A stretch of DNA of 64,000 bases from Cordilura impudica (GCA_963682025.1 OY821521.1:119513520-119577519), one strand, 5' to 3'. Counted from the stretch's first letter, positions 9,019 to 20,047 are shown. Numbers and translations: made by a program. Notes: a model not told the origin generated them from the letters alone.

Positions 9019-9882
9019 AAGTGATAACTGGACATAGTCCTGAAGAACAAAAAAAAAAACAAAACAACTGGACATAGTTCTGAAAAACAAAAGAAAACAA
9101 CTGGACATAGTCGTGAGAAACAAAAAACAACAAGCTTATATTTAAAAAAAAAAAAACAAAATATAATAACAAAACAAAAAACTTATAATAAAAAAACAAC
9201 AGACTTAATGATAAAAAATAACAAACTTATTTTGTAAAAAAAAAACACAAAATATAATAAAAAAAAAACAGCAAACTTAATGTTGAAAAACAACAAACTT
9301 ATTTTATAAAAAAAACAAAAATATAACAAAGTGTCTCAAGTGAATTCAATGATCGCTGGTGTTGAATTGAAAAAGTGAAAATCAATCAAAGGCAATTTAG
9401 AAATTTTAATTGGAGCCATTAAAGTGAGTGACGGAGTCGGGAGCGAGGATAAAATTCTCTGAAAACGTCCAATAAGTCACCAAGCAACGATTTCTGCCTG
9501 GGCAGCGACAGAATTCCGGCAACAAGAACAACAACTGCAGCAACAAGTAGCAGCGATATTCACATCAACAGCAGATATCAACATGATAAGATATACGTAA
9601 GCATTAGTATTAAGAATGAAATATAACAAATTAACTTTCACGTAAAATTATTAAAAATTCACTAGAACCGAGAAATAGATAGAAAAGTAGTAATAAATAA
9701 ATAAATTTAAGAACATATCTTTTAAATTATTAAAAATTCACTAGAACCGAGAAATAGATAGAAAAGTAGTAATAAATAAATAAATTTCTTGTGAGATAAA
9801 ATTCATGTAGTATATTTGTTTCGGTTTTGAAATAGAGTTTGACTCGGAGAATAAATTTGTTAGACAATCTTTCCCAGAGTTT
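9019..9882 (+). other. Errantivirus leader with direct repeats and env splice donor
   Basis: AACTGGACATAGT occurs at 9026, 9066 and 9099, each followed by A-rich DNA. CAAACTTA-type repeats continue to about 9330. Near 9530-9575 lies a CAACAA/CAG-rich stretch. ATTATTAAAAATTCACTAG opens a 62-bp block at 9647-9708 that is repeated at 9726-9787. An ATG at 9583 is followed 14 bases later by GTAAGC, a good splice donor (9597-9598). In gypsy the same leader zone carries the Su(Hw) insulator, but I see no repeated TGCATA core here. Confidence 0.55.
9583..9598 (+). promoter_or_regulatory. Candidate env leader exon and splice donor
   Basis: ATG at 9583 with 14 coding bases, then the donor GTAAGC at 9597. 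The matching acceptor is at 14346-14357. The phase works out: two leftover bases from the leader complete a codon with 14358, putting env in its observed frame. Spliced env mRNA is established for gypsy and ZAM; the specific sites here are inferred. Confidence 0.5.
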
Positions 9883-11196
9883 ATGGACGAGCTCTCGATA
9901 ATAATAGGAAGGTTAAGCGTCTCAGACAGTCCGGTAGTAAGCGAAAGTAACAGAAATAACATGGACCCGGCAAATCTCCAGATACTTTTGGACACTGCCA
10001 TTGAGCGTGCCGTACAAAGAACTAGACAGGATTTTGAAACCACGATCAGTGAATTAACTGCACGGATCGGTAATCTAGAACCGCCATCGGCTGTAGAAGA
10101 GTACAAGGAGATACAGATCACACCAGGTGTGCAATGTGACGAGACTCTAGACATAGTCAAGTCGGTCCCTGAGTTCAAAGGTGAACCTCAAAAATATGTT
10201 TCTTGGCGCCAGGCCGCCATCAAGGCACACAAATTATTTGAGCCCTACCAGGGAAGCTCCAAGTATTATCAAGCGGTGGCAATTCTTAGAAATAAGATCT
10301 TAGGGAACGCGGATGCCGCATTAAGTGCCTATAATACCGTTTTGAATTTCAAGGCCATAATGGCTAGATTGGATTTCATTTATATGGACAAAAAGTCCAT
10401 ATTTACTTTAGAACAGGAGCTATCTACGCTCAGACAGGGACAAAGGACAATTATCCAATTCACCGACGAGGTAGAACGGAAATTGATCGCTATTGTGAAT
10501 AAGGTTATAATGTCACATGAGGGCGATAATCCTTTGATTAAATCGCTGAATCAAAAGTATCGGGATGACGCACTGCGAGTTTTTGTCTCTGGGCTTAAGA
10601 GACCATTATGCGATACCTTATTCTCTTGTAAGCCTTCGGACTTACCGACAGCATTAGCTCTAGCCCAGGAGCTGGGAAAAAATCAGAATCGATATAATTT
10701 CGCGGCCATTTATAATAGTGGGCTTAATAAGGCTTTACAAAATCCTTCAGCCCAACTGTCCTCAGGACAAAACCAACAAAATACTAGACAAACCCCTTTT
10801 TACCAACAATTGTCCCAGCCACAATCCGCTCCAGGTTACTCTGGGCAACAAAATGCTCCAGTTTACCAGAATCTCCCTCAACAGACTTTCAATCAGTCGC
10901 AACGTCATAGTAATGCAAATTTTAATTCACAATTTCATCCAAATCTTCGCGGATTTGCTCAGAATTCCGCCCAGTACCCCAACCAACAGGGGTCTAGCCC
11001 TCCGCAAAATTCCCAACCAGTTGACACCGACGTAAGCATGCGAACGGTGCAAAGTAAAAATTTTCAGAGATTCCAAGCGCAAAAAAGGGGCTTAGCATCT
11101 GACAAACAGATCCCCGGAAAGGCTCAGAGAATTAACCAACTTGGACATGAGGTCCCACTAAATGAGTTTCTTGAGGAACTACATGGCGGACTCTGA
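9883..11196 (+). CDS. gag: Errantivirus Gag
   Basis: A single long frame of 437 codons. Residues about 1-95 are a charged N-terminal region, followed by the capsid domain (VPEFKGEPQKYVSWRQAA, then DAALSAYNTVLNFKAIMARL and FTLEQELSTLRQG), a family signature of errantivirus Gag. Residues 265-400 are a Gln/Asn/Ser/Pro-rich tail with no CCHC zinc knuckle, as expected for this lineage. The frame ends slightly early: the reading GGL-stop at 11196 is one frame off from a continuing acidic stretch (YQEPLEDQDYTNPVL) up to about 11310, so the C-terminus has probably been frameshifted. Gag builds the particle in the cytoplasm. The start at 9883 was taken as the first ATG; 9961 is an alternative. Confidence 0.85.
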   Translation: MDELSIIIGRLSVSDSPVVSESNRNNMDPANLQILLDTAIERAVQRTRQDFETTISELTARIGNLEPPSAVEEYKEIQITPGVQCDETLDIVKSVPEFKGEPQKYVSWRQAAIKAHKLFEPYQGSSKYYQAVAILRNKILGNADAALSAYNTVLNFKAIMARLDFIYMDKKSIFTLEQELSTLRQGQRTIIQFTDEVERKLIAIVNKVIMSHEGDNPLIKSLNQKYRDDALRVFVSGLKRPLCDTLFSCKPSDLPTALALAQELGKNQNRYNFAAIYNSGLNKALQNPSAQLSSGQNQQNTRQTPFYQQLSQPQSAPGYSGQQNAPVYQNLPQQTFNQSQRHSNANFNSQFHPNLRGFAQNSAQYPNQQGSSPPQNSQPVDTDVSMRTVQSKNFQRFQAQKRGLASDKQIPGKAQRINQLGHEVPLNEFLEELHGGL

Positions 11197-11301
11197 TATT
11201 CAGCCTTATCAAGAGCCATTAGAAGATCAGGATTATACTAATCCAGTCCTTGAGGATGGAATTAATTTTTTAGAGGAGGGCCAGTACTCCCCTATATTGA
11301 G

Positions 11302-11590
11302 AGAATAATAGGTGGTAGAAATATAAAACTTTTGATAGACACTGGTGCCTCGAAAAGCTATATCACAAACGTTATCGGATTAAGAAATATTAGAAACTTA
11401 GAAAACCCGTTCTGAGTAAAATCAATTCATGGAGCTAACCTAATAAACCAAAAGACCTTAGTAAATGTCCTTAATAGAACTGAAACCTTTTATATTCTTC
11501 CAAATTTACCCCTATTCGATGGTATCATTGGATTTAATTTCATAAAAAGCATAAAGCACGGAACATGATATTATTCACTTTGATGGTGGT
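11302..11590 (+). pseudogene. pol: Errantivirus protease region of pol
   Basis: Shows the retroviral aspartic protease box LLIDTGASKSYI at about 11330 and the second hallmark DGIIGFNFI near 11520, spaced as in gypsy-type proteases. Stops at 11414 (after NPF) and about 11569 interrupt the frame. The enzyme would cleave Gag-Pol in the particle. The frame lies after gag, consistent with pol being reached by frameshifting. Confidence 0.8.
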
Positions 11591-11599
11591 CAGGAAAAA

Positions 11600-13075
11600 T
11601 TGAGATACCTTGAACTAGACAGAGTTAATGCTTTAATAAGTAACGGTTGCATTCCAAAGAATATGGAAGAGGTTTTTTTCGGGAAAATTAATGAAAACTC
11701 GGGCGTTTTCGCAAACCCGAATGAAGCTTTACCGTATAACACCAAAATTTCGGCTACAATTAGAATCAAAGACCAGGAGCCAATATATTCCAGGTATCAA
11801 TCATACCCCATTTCAGTTATAGAATTCGTAAATAAGGAGGTGAAGGAACTTTTAAGGAACGGCATTGTAAGACCGTCGCGATCCCCTTATAGCAGTCCGG
11901 TGTGGGTCGTTGATAAAAAAGGTTTGGATGAACATGGCAAACCCAATAAGCGTTTAGTATTTGATTTTACGAAACTTAACTCCAAAACTATTCCAGACAA
12001 ATACCCGATACCTAACCCGTCTATTGTCTTATCAAATCTCGGAAAGGCTAAATTTTTCACAACTCTAGATTTAAAAAGTGGGTTTCACCAAATTGAGTTG
12101 GTCGAACGTGACCGTGAAAAAACCGCTTTTAGCGTTAACAACGGAAAATACGAGTTTTGCCGTTTGCCATTTGGGCTCAAAAATGCACCTAGTATTTTCC
12201 AGAGGGCTATTGACGATGTTTTGCGTGAAGAAATAGGGAAATCTTGCCACGTTTACATTGATGATATTATAATATTTTCTGATTCTGAGCAGAAGCACAT
12301 TGGCGATATCGATAGAATACTAAAGAAATTATACCACGCTAACATGAGGGTGTCATTGGAAAAGTCTAAATTCTTTAAAGCCTCTGTAGAATATTTAGGT
12401 TTCATTGTTTCAACTGACGGAATAAAGACCTGTCCGAAGAAAATCGAAACTATTGTAAGCTACAAGGTCCCTAATACGCTGAGAGGCTTAAGGTCTTTTT
12501 TAGGTTTGGCAGGGTATTATAGGAGATTTGTCAAGGATTATGCGGCTATTGCGAAACCGCTTACAAAATTCTTACGAGGCGAGAATGGACATGTCGGTAC
12601 CAAAGACTCGAAACACTCGAAATATGTCTTGATGAGGACGCTATAAATTCTTTCGAAAAATTGAAAAAATACTATCCTCTAAGGATGTCCTCCTTTTGTA
12701 TCCAGATTTTGAAAAACCCTTTGACCTTACAACCGACGCTTCGTCTCACGCTATCGGAGCAGTCCTTTCGCAGAATGGACGTCCAATCACTATGATATCG
12801 CGAACCCTGTCCCCTGCCGAAGAAAAATATGCAACAAATGAGCGTGAACTTTTAGCTATCGTATGGGCTTTAAAAAATCTCAGACATTATTTGTATGGGG
12901 TTAATAACATCAACATATTTACCGACCATCAACCCCTCACATTCTCAATATCCGATAAAAATCCTAACTCGAAATTGAAACGGTGGAGAGCCTTCATTGA
13001 GGAGTACTCCCCAACTTTCTTTTATAAACCCGGCAAGACAACGTAGTCGCCGATGCTCTTTCCAGATAATTTGTT
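11600..13075 (+). pseudogene. pol: Errantivirus reverse transcriptase and RNase H
   Basis: The RT fingers start near 11850 (SPYSSPVWVVDKKG). Motif A is FFTTLDLKSGFHQI with the catalytic Asp, then LPFGLKNAPSIFQR, the catalytic box YIDD (HVYIDDIIIF) at about 12255, and YLGFIV. The thumb/connection FLGLAGYYRRFV is intact. The frame shifts at about 12640. RNase H follows from 12696 ([40 protein letters not shown]), carrying the first Asp, the Glu and the second Asp. Another shift at about 13045 separates the ending VADALS. The RT core itself looks chemically complete; the breaks lie in linker regions. Confidence 0.85.
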
Positions 13076-13199
13076 CATAATCTCGAAGATTCTGGGTCGA
13101 TAACTTCACTTCGGGCCTGTGGGAGCGAAATCTCTCTTACCGAAGTAATTCCCTCTGTCGAAAATCCGGTCAACTGTTTCAGGAACCAAATTATACTAA

Positions 13200-14363
13200 C
13201 CGAGGGTACTGAGTGTAAAAAGGAAACGAAAATTATTTTCAAAGACCGTATTCGGCACCGTCAAATTTATAACGGAATTGAAAACCTTTTGAACGTAATG
13301 GAAAATTGTATAAATCCACAAGTAGTTAACGCAATTCGTTGCGACTTGCATACGTTAGCTCAAATCCAGCATTTCCTCATAACACACTACCCATCTGTAA
13401 AATTTCGGTACTCAAGTAAATTTGTGACGGATATTTTCAATCCCAACGACCAAATAGAGATTTTAAATAATGAGCACAATAGAGCGCATCGCTCTATTTT
13501 GGAAAATACTAAACAGGTCCTTCAGGATTATTATTTTCCGGATATAAGGAAAAAGCTCAGGGAAATTGTGAAAAGCTGTAATATTTGTCATGTGGCTAAA
13601 TACCAGAGGTATCCCCGGAAACAGAAGCTTGGCGAAACACCCATACCTTCCTTTCCAGGTGAGATTCTTCACATTGACATTTACAATACGGATAAAAAGT
13701 TTTTCTTGACTTGTTTAGACAAATTCTCAAAATTCGCCATAGTGAAACCGATAGTCTCCAGGGCTATAATTGACGTCAAGCCGGCACTAATGGGAGTTTT
13801 AAATTTTTACAAAGAATCGAAAACGATAATTTGCGATAACGAGAAGTCCCTAAATTCACAAACCATAAAAGCGTTGGTCAAAAATAACTTCGGTGCAGAA
13901 ATTTACACAACCCCTCCTATGCACAGCTCCTCCAATGGCCAGGTTGAAAGGTTTCATGGAACGTTAACGGAAATCGCTAGATGTCTTAAATTAGAATGTG
14001 CTCTCGAAGACACGACAGATTTGGTCCTTATGGCCACCGCGAGGTATAATAGGTCAATTCATTCAACCACCGGACTTAGGCCAATCGATATAATTCAATC
14101 CATACCAGCTGATCTTAAGGAAAAAATCCAACGCAAAATTCTCGCGAAGCAGAAATTAGATCTAGGCTATCACAATAAAAAAACTATAGTTAAAACATAC
14201 AGTCCAGGAGAAAAGGTTTATGTTAAGGTTAATAAGCGTTTAGGCAATAAATTTAGCAAGACTTTTGTTGAAAGGATAGTTTAACAAGATCTTGGGACAA
14301 CTGTCAAGATCGATGGCAAAATAGTACATAAAGATAACATTCGTTTCCTCATTGCAGCATCCT
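13200..14363 (+). pseudogene. pol: Errantivirus integrase
   Basis: The zinc-binding part shows HNRAHRS and CNICH (HHCC type) at about 13480-13590. The core has Asp in HIDIYNT (13672), Asp in IICDNEKS (13827) and Glu in NGQVERFHG (13936), i.e. a complete DDE set. A C-terminal domain follows (YSPGEKVYVKVNKR). A stop at 14282-14284 interrupts the last 25 codons, after which the frame resumes and ends at 14363. The end overlaps the env splice acceptor, as in gypsy-type viruses. Integrase inserts the DNA copy into the host genome. Confidence 0.85.
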
Positions 14364-14919
14364 GACACTTGCGGTATTCGTATCCGCTAACTATGCTGCT
14401 ATCCTGGACTACACCTCTTCGCATTATATCCCGGTAGCAGATGGTGATGTTGCAGTCTTTGACAATTATGGGATATTGGCCCACGTAACTGACTTGGGAA
14501 ACTTCACAACCATAGCAGTGGAGACCAGAAACTTGACAAACCTACTACCAAAGACGCACATGAGAAAGTTATTAGAAGCGGACGTAGATCAGATACAGAA
14601 AGCTATAGAATCTCTTCGCGTACACCACAGACACGCGCGTAGCATCAACATTCTTGGAACGGCACTGAAATACATAGCTGGTACGCCAGATTACGACGAC
14701 ATTACCGAGGTGCGTGGAAAGGAGAACGAACTAATCACAGCTAGTAACGCGCAAATAATTATTAACACGGAGATTCAATCCCAAATAAATAATTTGACTA
14801 GGACTGTGAATACACTTATAGGTACGACGAAAGTGAGTGAGGTCAATACAGAATACCTTTATAGTCTTTTAAGCGAGAGAATAAAGAAACTTAAAATTAA
14901 ATTATATTTAAGAACTTAA
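14358..14919 (+). pseudogene. env: Errantivirus env, C-terminally truncated
   Basis: After a strong splice acceptor (CCTCATTGCAG, ending 14357) an open frame runs to 14919. Joined in frame to the leader exon 9583-9596, it would begin with a short hydrophobic signal-like stretch. The mature N-terminus (about 14410, ending DGDVAVFDNYG) and HMRKLLEADVDQ, VHHRHARSINILGTALK and IAGTPDYDD are conserved features of insect errantivirus Env. RHARS is the likely furin-type cleavage site, followed by the candidate fusion segment. The frame stops after about 185 codons, whereas family members are about 450-500 residues, so the heptad region end, ectodomain and transmembrane anchor are lost. It could not make an anchored glycoprotein. 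Confidence 0.8.
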
Positions 14920-15180
14920 ATACTGTTAAGAAAAGAAAAGAAGGTTTAAAAAAAAAATAAATAATTGAAAAATAATATAAAAATATAAAACAACACAAAT
15001 TGATTAAACCAAATTAAGGAATTATAAACATTTTGTATGGAAATCAGCAACAATATCGTTATTAATGCAGCTATGGCCGATTTTTTAAATGGCATATTGC
15101 GAGACACAACCACGGCGTCTGGCGGCAGCAGCTTCATCCTCAACACCTACAACCATATGGCGGTAATTAAAAGAAACTAA
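14920..15180 (+). other. Post-env sequence with a 47-codon frame of unknown nature
   Basis: After the truncated env is AT-rich sequence. It is followed by a small frame at 15037-15180 (INAAMADFLNGILRDTTTAS, then GGSSFILNTYNHMAVIKRN and a stop) of clearly higher complexity than its neighbours. I do not recognise it. It may mark the edge of a different repeat or a host exon. Confidence 0.25.
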
Positions 15181-16100
15181 TGTTTTCTTAAATCTAAATT
15201 AAATAAAAAAATTTCCTAAGATTTGTCTAGCTATAAATTAAAATTATTTTTTTTAAGATTTTTCTAATTATAAATCAAAATTTTTTTCTAATTATAAATT
15301 TAAACTAAATATCAAATATTTTTAGATATGATGTTTGCTAAAATTAAATTGTGCAAAAATCAAAATTGTGCTAAAATTAAAATTTTTCTAGTATTAAAGA
15401 TTTTCCTAAAATTTAAAAACTTTCCTAAAAGTAAAAAAAAAAAAAAAATTGTCCTATAATTAAACTTTTCTAAATCTTGCTAATTATGGTATAAAATTAA
15501 AAGAAAAAAAAAAAAAAGAAAAACAAAAATTTCCTAAGATTTGTCTAACTATATATGAGAATTTTTTTAAGATTTTTCTAATTAGAATTTAAAAGTTTTC
15601 TAAATGTGAGGTTTTCTAATTAAACCAAATTTTTGTCATTAAAAATTGCTAAGTGTAAGGTATTCTAAATATAAAAATTTACCTAAATACAAAATTTTTC
15701 TAAAATTACATAAAAAAGTTTCTAATTATAAAATTTAAATAAATATATAATTTTCGAAATGTCAAAATTCGCAAAATATAAAATATTCGAAATATAAAAA
15801 TTTTCTAAATATAAAAATTTTTTCTAAATATAAATTTAAACTAAAATTTAACTAAAAATTTTCTAAATTAAGAACTTTGGTAAATATAAAATTAATCTAA
15901 AAATTTTCCTAAATAAAAATAAAATTGAGCTAAAATTAAAAAATTATAATAAGAAATATAATTTAGCTAAAAATAAAATTTTGCTAAAATTTTCCTAAAA
16001 CAGAATTTTGCTAAAATTTAAAAATTCTTCGAAAATTAAAATTGAGCTATATTTAAAAATTTTCCTAAAATTAAAATTTCCCTAAAAATTAAATTTTGCT
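15181..16100. repeat. Long AT low-complexity tract
   Basis: More than 900 bases built from degenerate variants of TTTTCCTAAAATTAAAATT and TTTGCTAAAATTAAAA. It behaves like an old, decayed minisatellite. No gene is seen. Confidence 0.6.
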
Positions 16101-16480
16101 AAACTTAATGTAAAATAACCTTAAAATGAAGGTTCAATAAAACTTGTTTAAACCAATGTAGAAAACCAAACCAAATCTTATCATTTATGTGGGTTACCTC
16201 CAATTGAGATGGAGTCGAGGTAACATGGTAGGGAGGGCAAAAGGGGCAGAACACCTCGTCCCCAATCCCAAGGGAAGTATGGCCATCTGTCCCATTTAGC
16301 GTCCGTTTTTTTGACAGTTGTTTTTTTAATCGCACGTGAAAATCTGTAGTGCGGTTTCCCTGGGCCTGAGCAAGACCCCACCCATCCGGCGAGCTAGGCC
16401 CCTACGCCAGCACGTGCGACCAGCAAAGGCTCAGGGAAACGGAAGCGGATCTTCCACCAACGCCGTACCATTACAAATTA
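16101..16480. other. GC-richer island, possible non-LTR or gene fragment
   Basis: From about 16190 to 16475 the composition is far richer in G and C than the flanks. It contains GGTTTCCCTGGGCCTGAGC and, further on, GGCTCAGGGAAACGGAAGC, which form an inverted pair about 75 bases apart. Neither strand gives a convincing protein. It may be the 5' end of a non-LTR element or a captured gene fragment. Confidence 0.3.
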
Positions 16481-16907
16481 CTCATGTCTGTCAAAATTGT
16501 CTTTTACATACGATTCATAATTTTTGCTATCACACGTGCATATGTATTTCCGTATGACATAACCACTATATGTAAACAACAGCTGATTTAATTTGTGAAT
16601 TTACAAAAATTTATTGTTAAAAAAAGGTTATATATTTTTAATTATTAATTCATACTAAACAATTTATTTTTCTTTCAATATTAATCTTTAAAATTTACTC
16701 TGTTTTTCTTTCGCCACAAGCAGTGTTGTATATTCATATGTTTGTCATGCAAAAATAGAACCTGTTCTAATTGAAAAATGTACATGTGACTTTCCTCATG
16801 TATTGTACATAAACAATGTTTCATATGTGTCACACTATGTCTACAACTTTTGTTGTGGGAAAATTTGACAGTACATATGTAAAAAACACATCATGTAATA
16901 GCACCTT
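16481..16907. mobile_element. MITE-like repeat, copy 1 (left end missing)
   Basis: CTCATGTCTGTCAAAATT through TTTATTGTT (16481-16615) matches 22165-22300 in copy 2. The right end GACAGTACATATGTAAAAAA to TAGCACCTT (16867-16907) is the reverse complement of the left end of copy 2 (22100-22142). The family therefore has terminal inverted repeats of about 40 bp starting AAGGTGCTATTACA. No coding capacity. Confidence 0.6.
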
Positions 16908-16975
16908 TAAACCGTTCTGTGCGCGATATCAGTTGAATCATTTAAATAATCAGCTTTTTTTTAATATATGTACAT

Positions 16976-19900
16976 TAGGGTGGGTCAATTTGTTCGGGTG
17001 AGAAAAAACGTGACAAGCGTATAGCAAAATCGAAATCTACACAAAATTCTAAGAAAATTACCCAAAGAAAGTATGGGTCTAAAATGAAAACCTAGCTCCC
17101 GCCGAGAGACATGAAAATTTATTTGATTACAAATAAATTATTATGTTCCCACTAAGTATGGTTCAAGAAATATGGCATATTGGTCTTGCATCGATATTAT
17201 GTTTAATTTTTTATACAAATTACGTAGCTTTAAAAAGAGAATGATTTTGTTAAGCTCCGCTCTTCCCTTTTAAAAAGTATAATTTAGTAATGTGCTTTTG
17301 AAGTTATCAACAAAGAGTAATTAGAATCCAATATTATTAATAGTTCTAGTCATTGTAGAAATTTACCGTTAATGCATTTTATAAAAACGTGGTGTTAAAC
17401 ATTTGTTTTGATTGATTTATGCACTTGATAGTTAACTTTCAAAAAGTAAGCGTGTGTTAATTTCTCTTTTAAAAAAAAATTTTCACCTTAAATTATGGAA
17501 TCATCAGCAATGTCAATTGACTCTTCCGGATCAAGTTTTCTGACTAATCAGAACGCTAGTATCATTGGCATGCCAAGTGAATTTAGTGAATTAAATTTGC
17601 CAAGTTATCGTGATGTTCTAAAGTATTATTTTTTATTAAGTGAGCGCGAAAAAGAAAAATCAAAAAAACAACAATCGTATGCAAGATTTTCTTCGATAAT
17701 TGCAAACAAAATAATTGAAATTTGGGAAAAAATTAATATTGCACTAATAAATAGAAAAAGCATTTTAAAAAAACTAAATACATTTCTCAACAAATACCAT
17801 AAAGAGGTAAAAAACATATCAAGAGGTAATACATTTTCAGTATTTGAGACATCGTTGAATGATGTATTTTATATCGGTAAATGCAGTTGCAAAAAAACAA
17901 TGCCATGCTCCTGTGGATTAATTCCTGATCCTCTCAAAGCATTCATGATTGACCAACACACCACCAGAAATAATACAATTCCTGAATGCGTGTTAAATAT
18001 AGTAGACGAACTGTCCAGCGAACTCCCAGCTAGCTTAGATCCTTCGTATAGGTTCGACTCTTCACAAATGGACGTCGCTTCTGAAATCGAATTTGCAATA
18101 CCAGCTGCAAGGGAGCCGATAATGCGCGGAAGGGGACCTTACACTAAAAGATACGACACAATTAATTTTGCTATGATGTGTGATAGATTCGGCATTTCGG
18201 ACAGAGTTGCCTCGTGTTTAGCTACAGCTTTATTTAAAGACATTGGCTTTACAGATGAAAATGGGGAACCAATTATTATGGATAAATCCAAAGTAGGTCG
18301 TGAAAAAATGAAAAGCAGGGAGTCTGTTCGTCGCATGCAAAACAATGATTCAGCCTTATTAGCTTTTTCTTTTGATGGCAGAAAAAATGATGCACTGACA
18401 CGGGAAGAAATTAGTGGAAAATACCATCCGAGAGTGGAAAAGGAGTCTCATATAGTGATTGTTAAAGAGCCGGGAAGCAAGTTGTTAGGTCACATAAAAG
18501 TTGACGCTGAGGACTCCAATACAAAACAGCTGCAATTATGTGATTTCTTCAAGGAAAAAAAAATATCGCTTACCAGCTTGATAGCAGTTTGCTGCGATGG
18601 GGAACCCACCAATACTGGAACTGAAAATGGAATTCTACGAAAGTTTGAAGTTTTGTTGAATAAACCATTACATTGGTTTGTTTGTTTGTTGCATTTCAAC
18701 GAGCTCCCGCTTCGCCATTTGTTCAATGCTTTAGAAAAATCTACTACAAGTGGACCACGTACTGCAAGTGGGGCTTTGACGAAATTAATTCAGACCTGCG
18801 AACAACTTCCGGTAAGCATGCATTTATTTTATCAACGCTTAATGTAAGTCCCTTAAAAGTAAAACAAACATTTCGTTATAGGCTTTACCTGATTTTGAAC
18901 CGATTTTATTGGGAAATATGCCTCCACCTTTGGACGCTAAAGATGAAAAAAAACTTTCTACTGACGTTCTATATCTCTTTCGAATAGCCAAAGCTGTATC
19001 GGAAGGTTCGTGTCCAGAAGATATAGCCAGCATGAAACCGGGACAAATTGTTCATTCTCGCTGGTTAACAAAAGCCAGCAGACTCTTGCGCCTATATGTT
19101 GCAACTAGTTTGCCTTCAACAAATTTAAAAATATTGGCTAACTTTATTATGAAAGTTTATGTACCGATGTATTTTAATGTAAAATTTTATAATTCAGTAG
19201 TACATGGCAGCGCGCTTTTATATAAATTTATTAAGTCAACGCAATTTTTACCGCAAAATCTTTGAGAAATTGTAAACAAAACGATACAAAACAATGCATT
19301 TTTCGCCCATCCGGAAAATATATTGTTAACGATGCTTTTCGACGAAAGGAAACCTGTTCGTGCAAGAGCCATTAACAAAATTTTGTATTGCCGTGAACAA
19401 TTGTATGACTCAACTAAACTCAGGGCTTATAAAAAGCATTCCATTAATTTTAATTGCACAGACTATATGGATTTAGACGACTTAGATGATGACAACATAT
19501 TATCTGAGCCTCCATTTACTGCAAGCATCCCACACGAGCACCTGTTAGAGTATATTAAATCTGATGATGTACCACTGCCAGATCCAGGAATTCCGTCGCA
19601 CATCCAGGGAACCGAGCGATGTGTGCAGTTGCTAACGCATGTCTCACGCCGAGTAATTGCAAAAAATCGTGACGATGTTATGGCAGTGACTTTAGAAAGT
19701 CGAACCCAAATACTTCGAATGGACTGTAAAAAAGACTTAAAAAACTGAAATTTGTCAATGCTTTCACAAATAAGACCAGCTATACATATTAAGAAAATTT
19801 TAAAAAAGTTGTGTTTTTTAGAATTGATAATAATAAAAAAAAAATTGTTTTATTATAATAATGAAATTTTATTATGAGATCTAAAAAAAAAAAAAAATTT

Positions 19901-20047
19901 AATTCTCAAGTGAATTTTCTTCATGTCTCTCGGCGGGAGCTAGGTTTTGATTTTAGACCCCTAGTTTCTTAGGGTAATTTTCTTAGAATTTTACGTAGAT
20001 TACATTTTTGCTATACGCCTTTTGAAGAAAAAATTTGACCCACCCTA
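16976..20047 (+). mobile_element. Near-intact DNA transposon with TAGGGTGGGTCA ends
   Basis: The left end TAGGGTGGGTCAATTT and right end AAATTTGACCCACCCTA are inverted copies. The similarity extends about 150 bp inward on both sides (for example AATTCTAAGAAAATTACCC and CTAGCTCCCGCCGAGAGACA, with matching reverse complements at 19935-20010). ATGTACAT flanks both ends (16968-16975 and 20048-20055), which fits an 8-bp target duplication. Because ATGTACAT is palindromic it could instead be part of the inverted repeat. The interior holds one transposase gene with one intron. Length is 3072 bp. I cannot place the superfamily: TAGGG ends and 8-bp duplications recall hAT, but the protein does not look like a hAT transposase. 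Confidence 0.85.
17495..19748 (+). pseudogene. Transposase of an unassigned arthropod transposon family, one stop codon
   Basis: Exon 1 is 17495-18811. An intron (GTAAGC at 18812 to TTATAG at 18881, 70 bp) removes the stop after LFYQRLM, and exon 2 runs in phase from 18882 to 19748, about 726 codons in all. The only break is a TGA at 19263-19265 (PQNL-stop-EIV), in the same frame as what follows. The N-terminal half has a lysine-rich coiled stretch and a CSCKKTMPCSCG cysteine cluster (residues about 130-141). Likely catalytic region: FSFDGRKND, then VCCDGEPTNTGTENG, HWFVCLLHFNELPLRHLF, SGPRTASG, HSRWLTKASRLLRLYV and FAHPENILLTML. I recall many arthropod uncharacterised proteins with the same CDG...NTG / LLH.NELPLRHL / HSRWLTxAxRLLRLY order. 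The acidic catalytic residues are inferred, not proven. Confidence 0.75.

Larger units (their letters stand above)
8493..14919 (+). mobile_element. Errantivirus (gypsy-type endogenous retrovirus), 3' truncated
   Basis: In order: a 5' LTR beginning AGTTA and ending AAT, a lysine-type primer site, a repetitive leader, gag, pol (protease, RT, RNase H, integrase) and an env cut short. The AGT...AAT LTR ends, the gag type without zinc knuckles and the env gene identify the insect errantivirus lineage of Ty3/gypsy. No 3' LTR is found: env stops at 14919 and AT-rich unrelated sequence follows. Pol carries several stops and frameshifts, so the copy is dead. Errantiviruses are often expressed in ovarian follicle cells and silenced by piRNA; nothing here tests that. 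Confidence 0.85.

Noticed and set aside
15181..16100. Regularly repeating AT units considered as a CRISPR-like array
   Set aside because: Units are degenerate, of variable length, without distinct spacers, and the DNA is eukaryotic.
16976..20047. Assignment to the hAT superfamily from the TAGGG ends and 8-bp flanks
   Set aside because: The protein lacks the hAT dimerisation block and BED-type pattern, and ATGTACAT is palindromic, so it may not be a true duplication.
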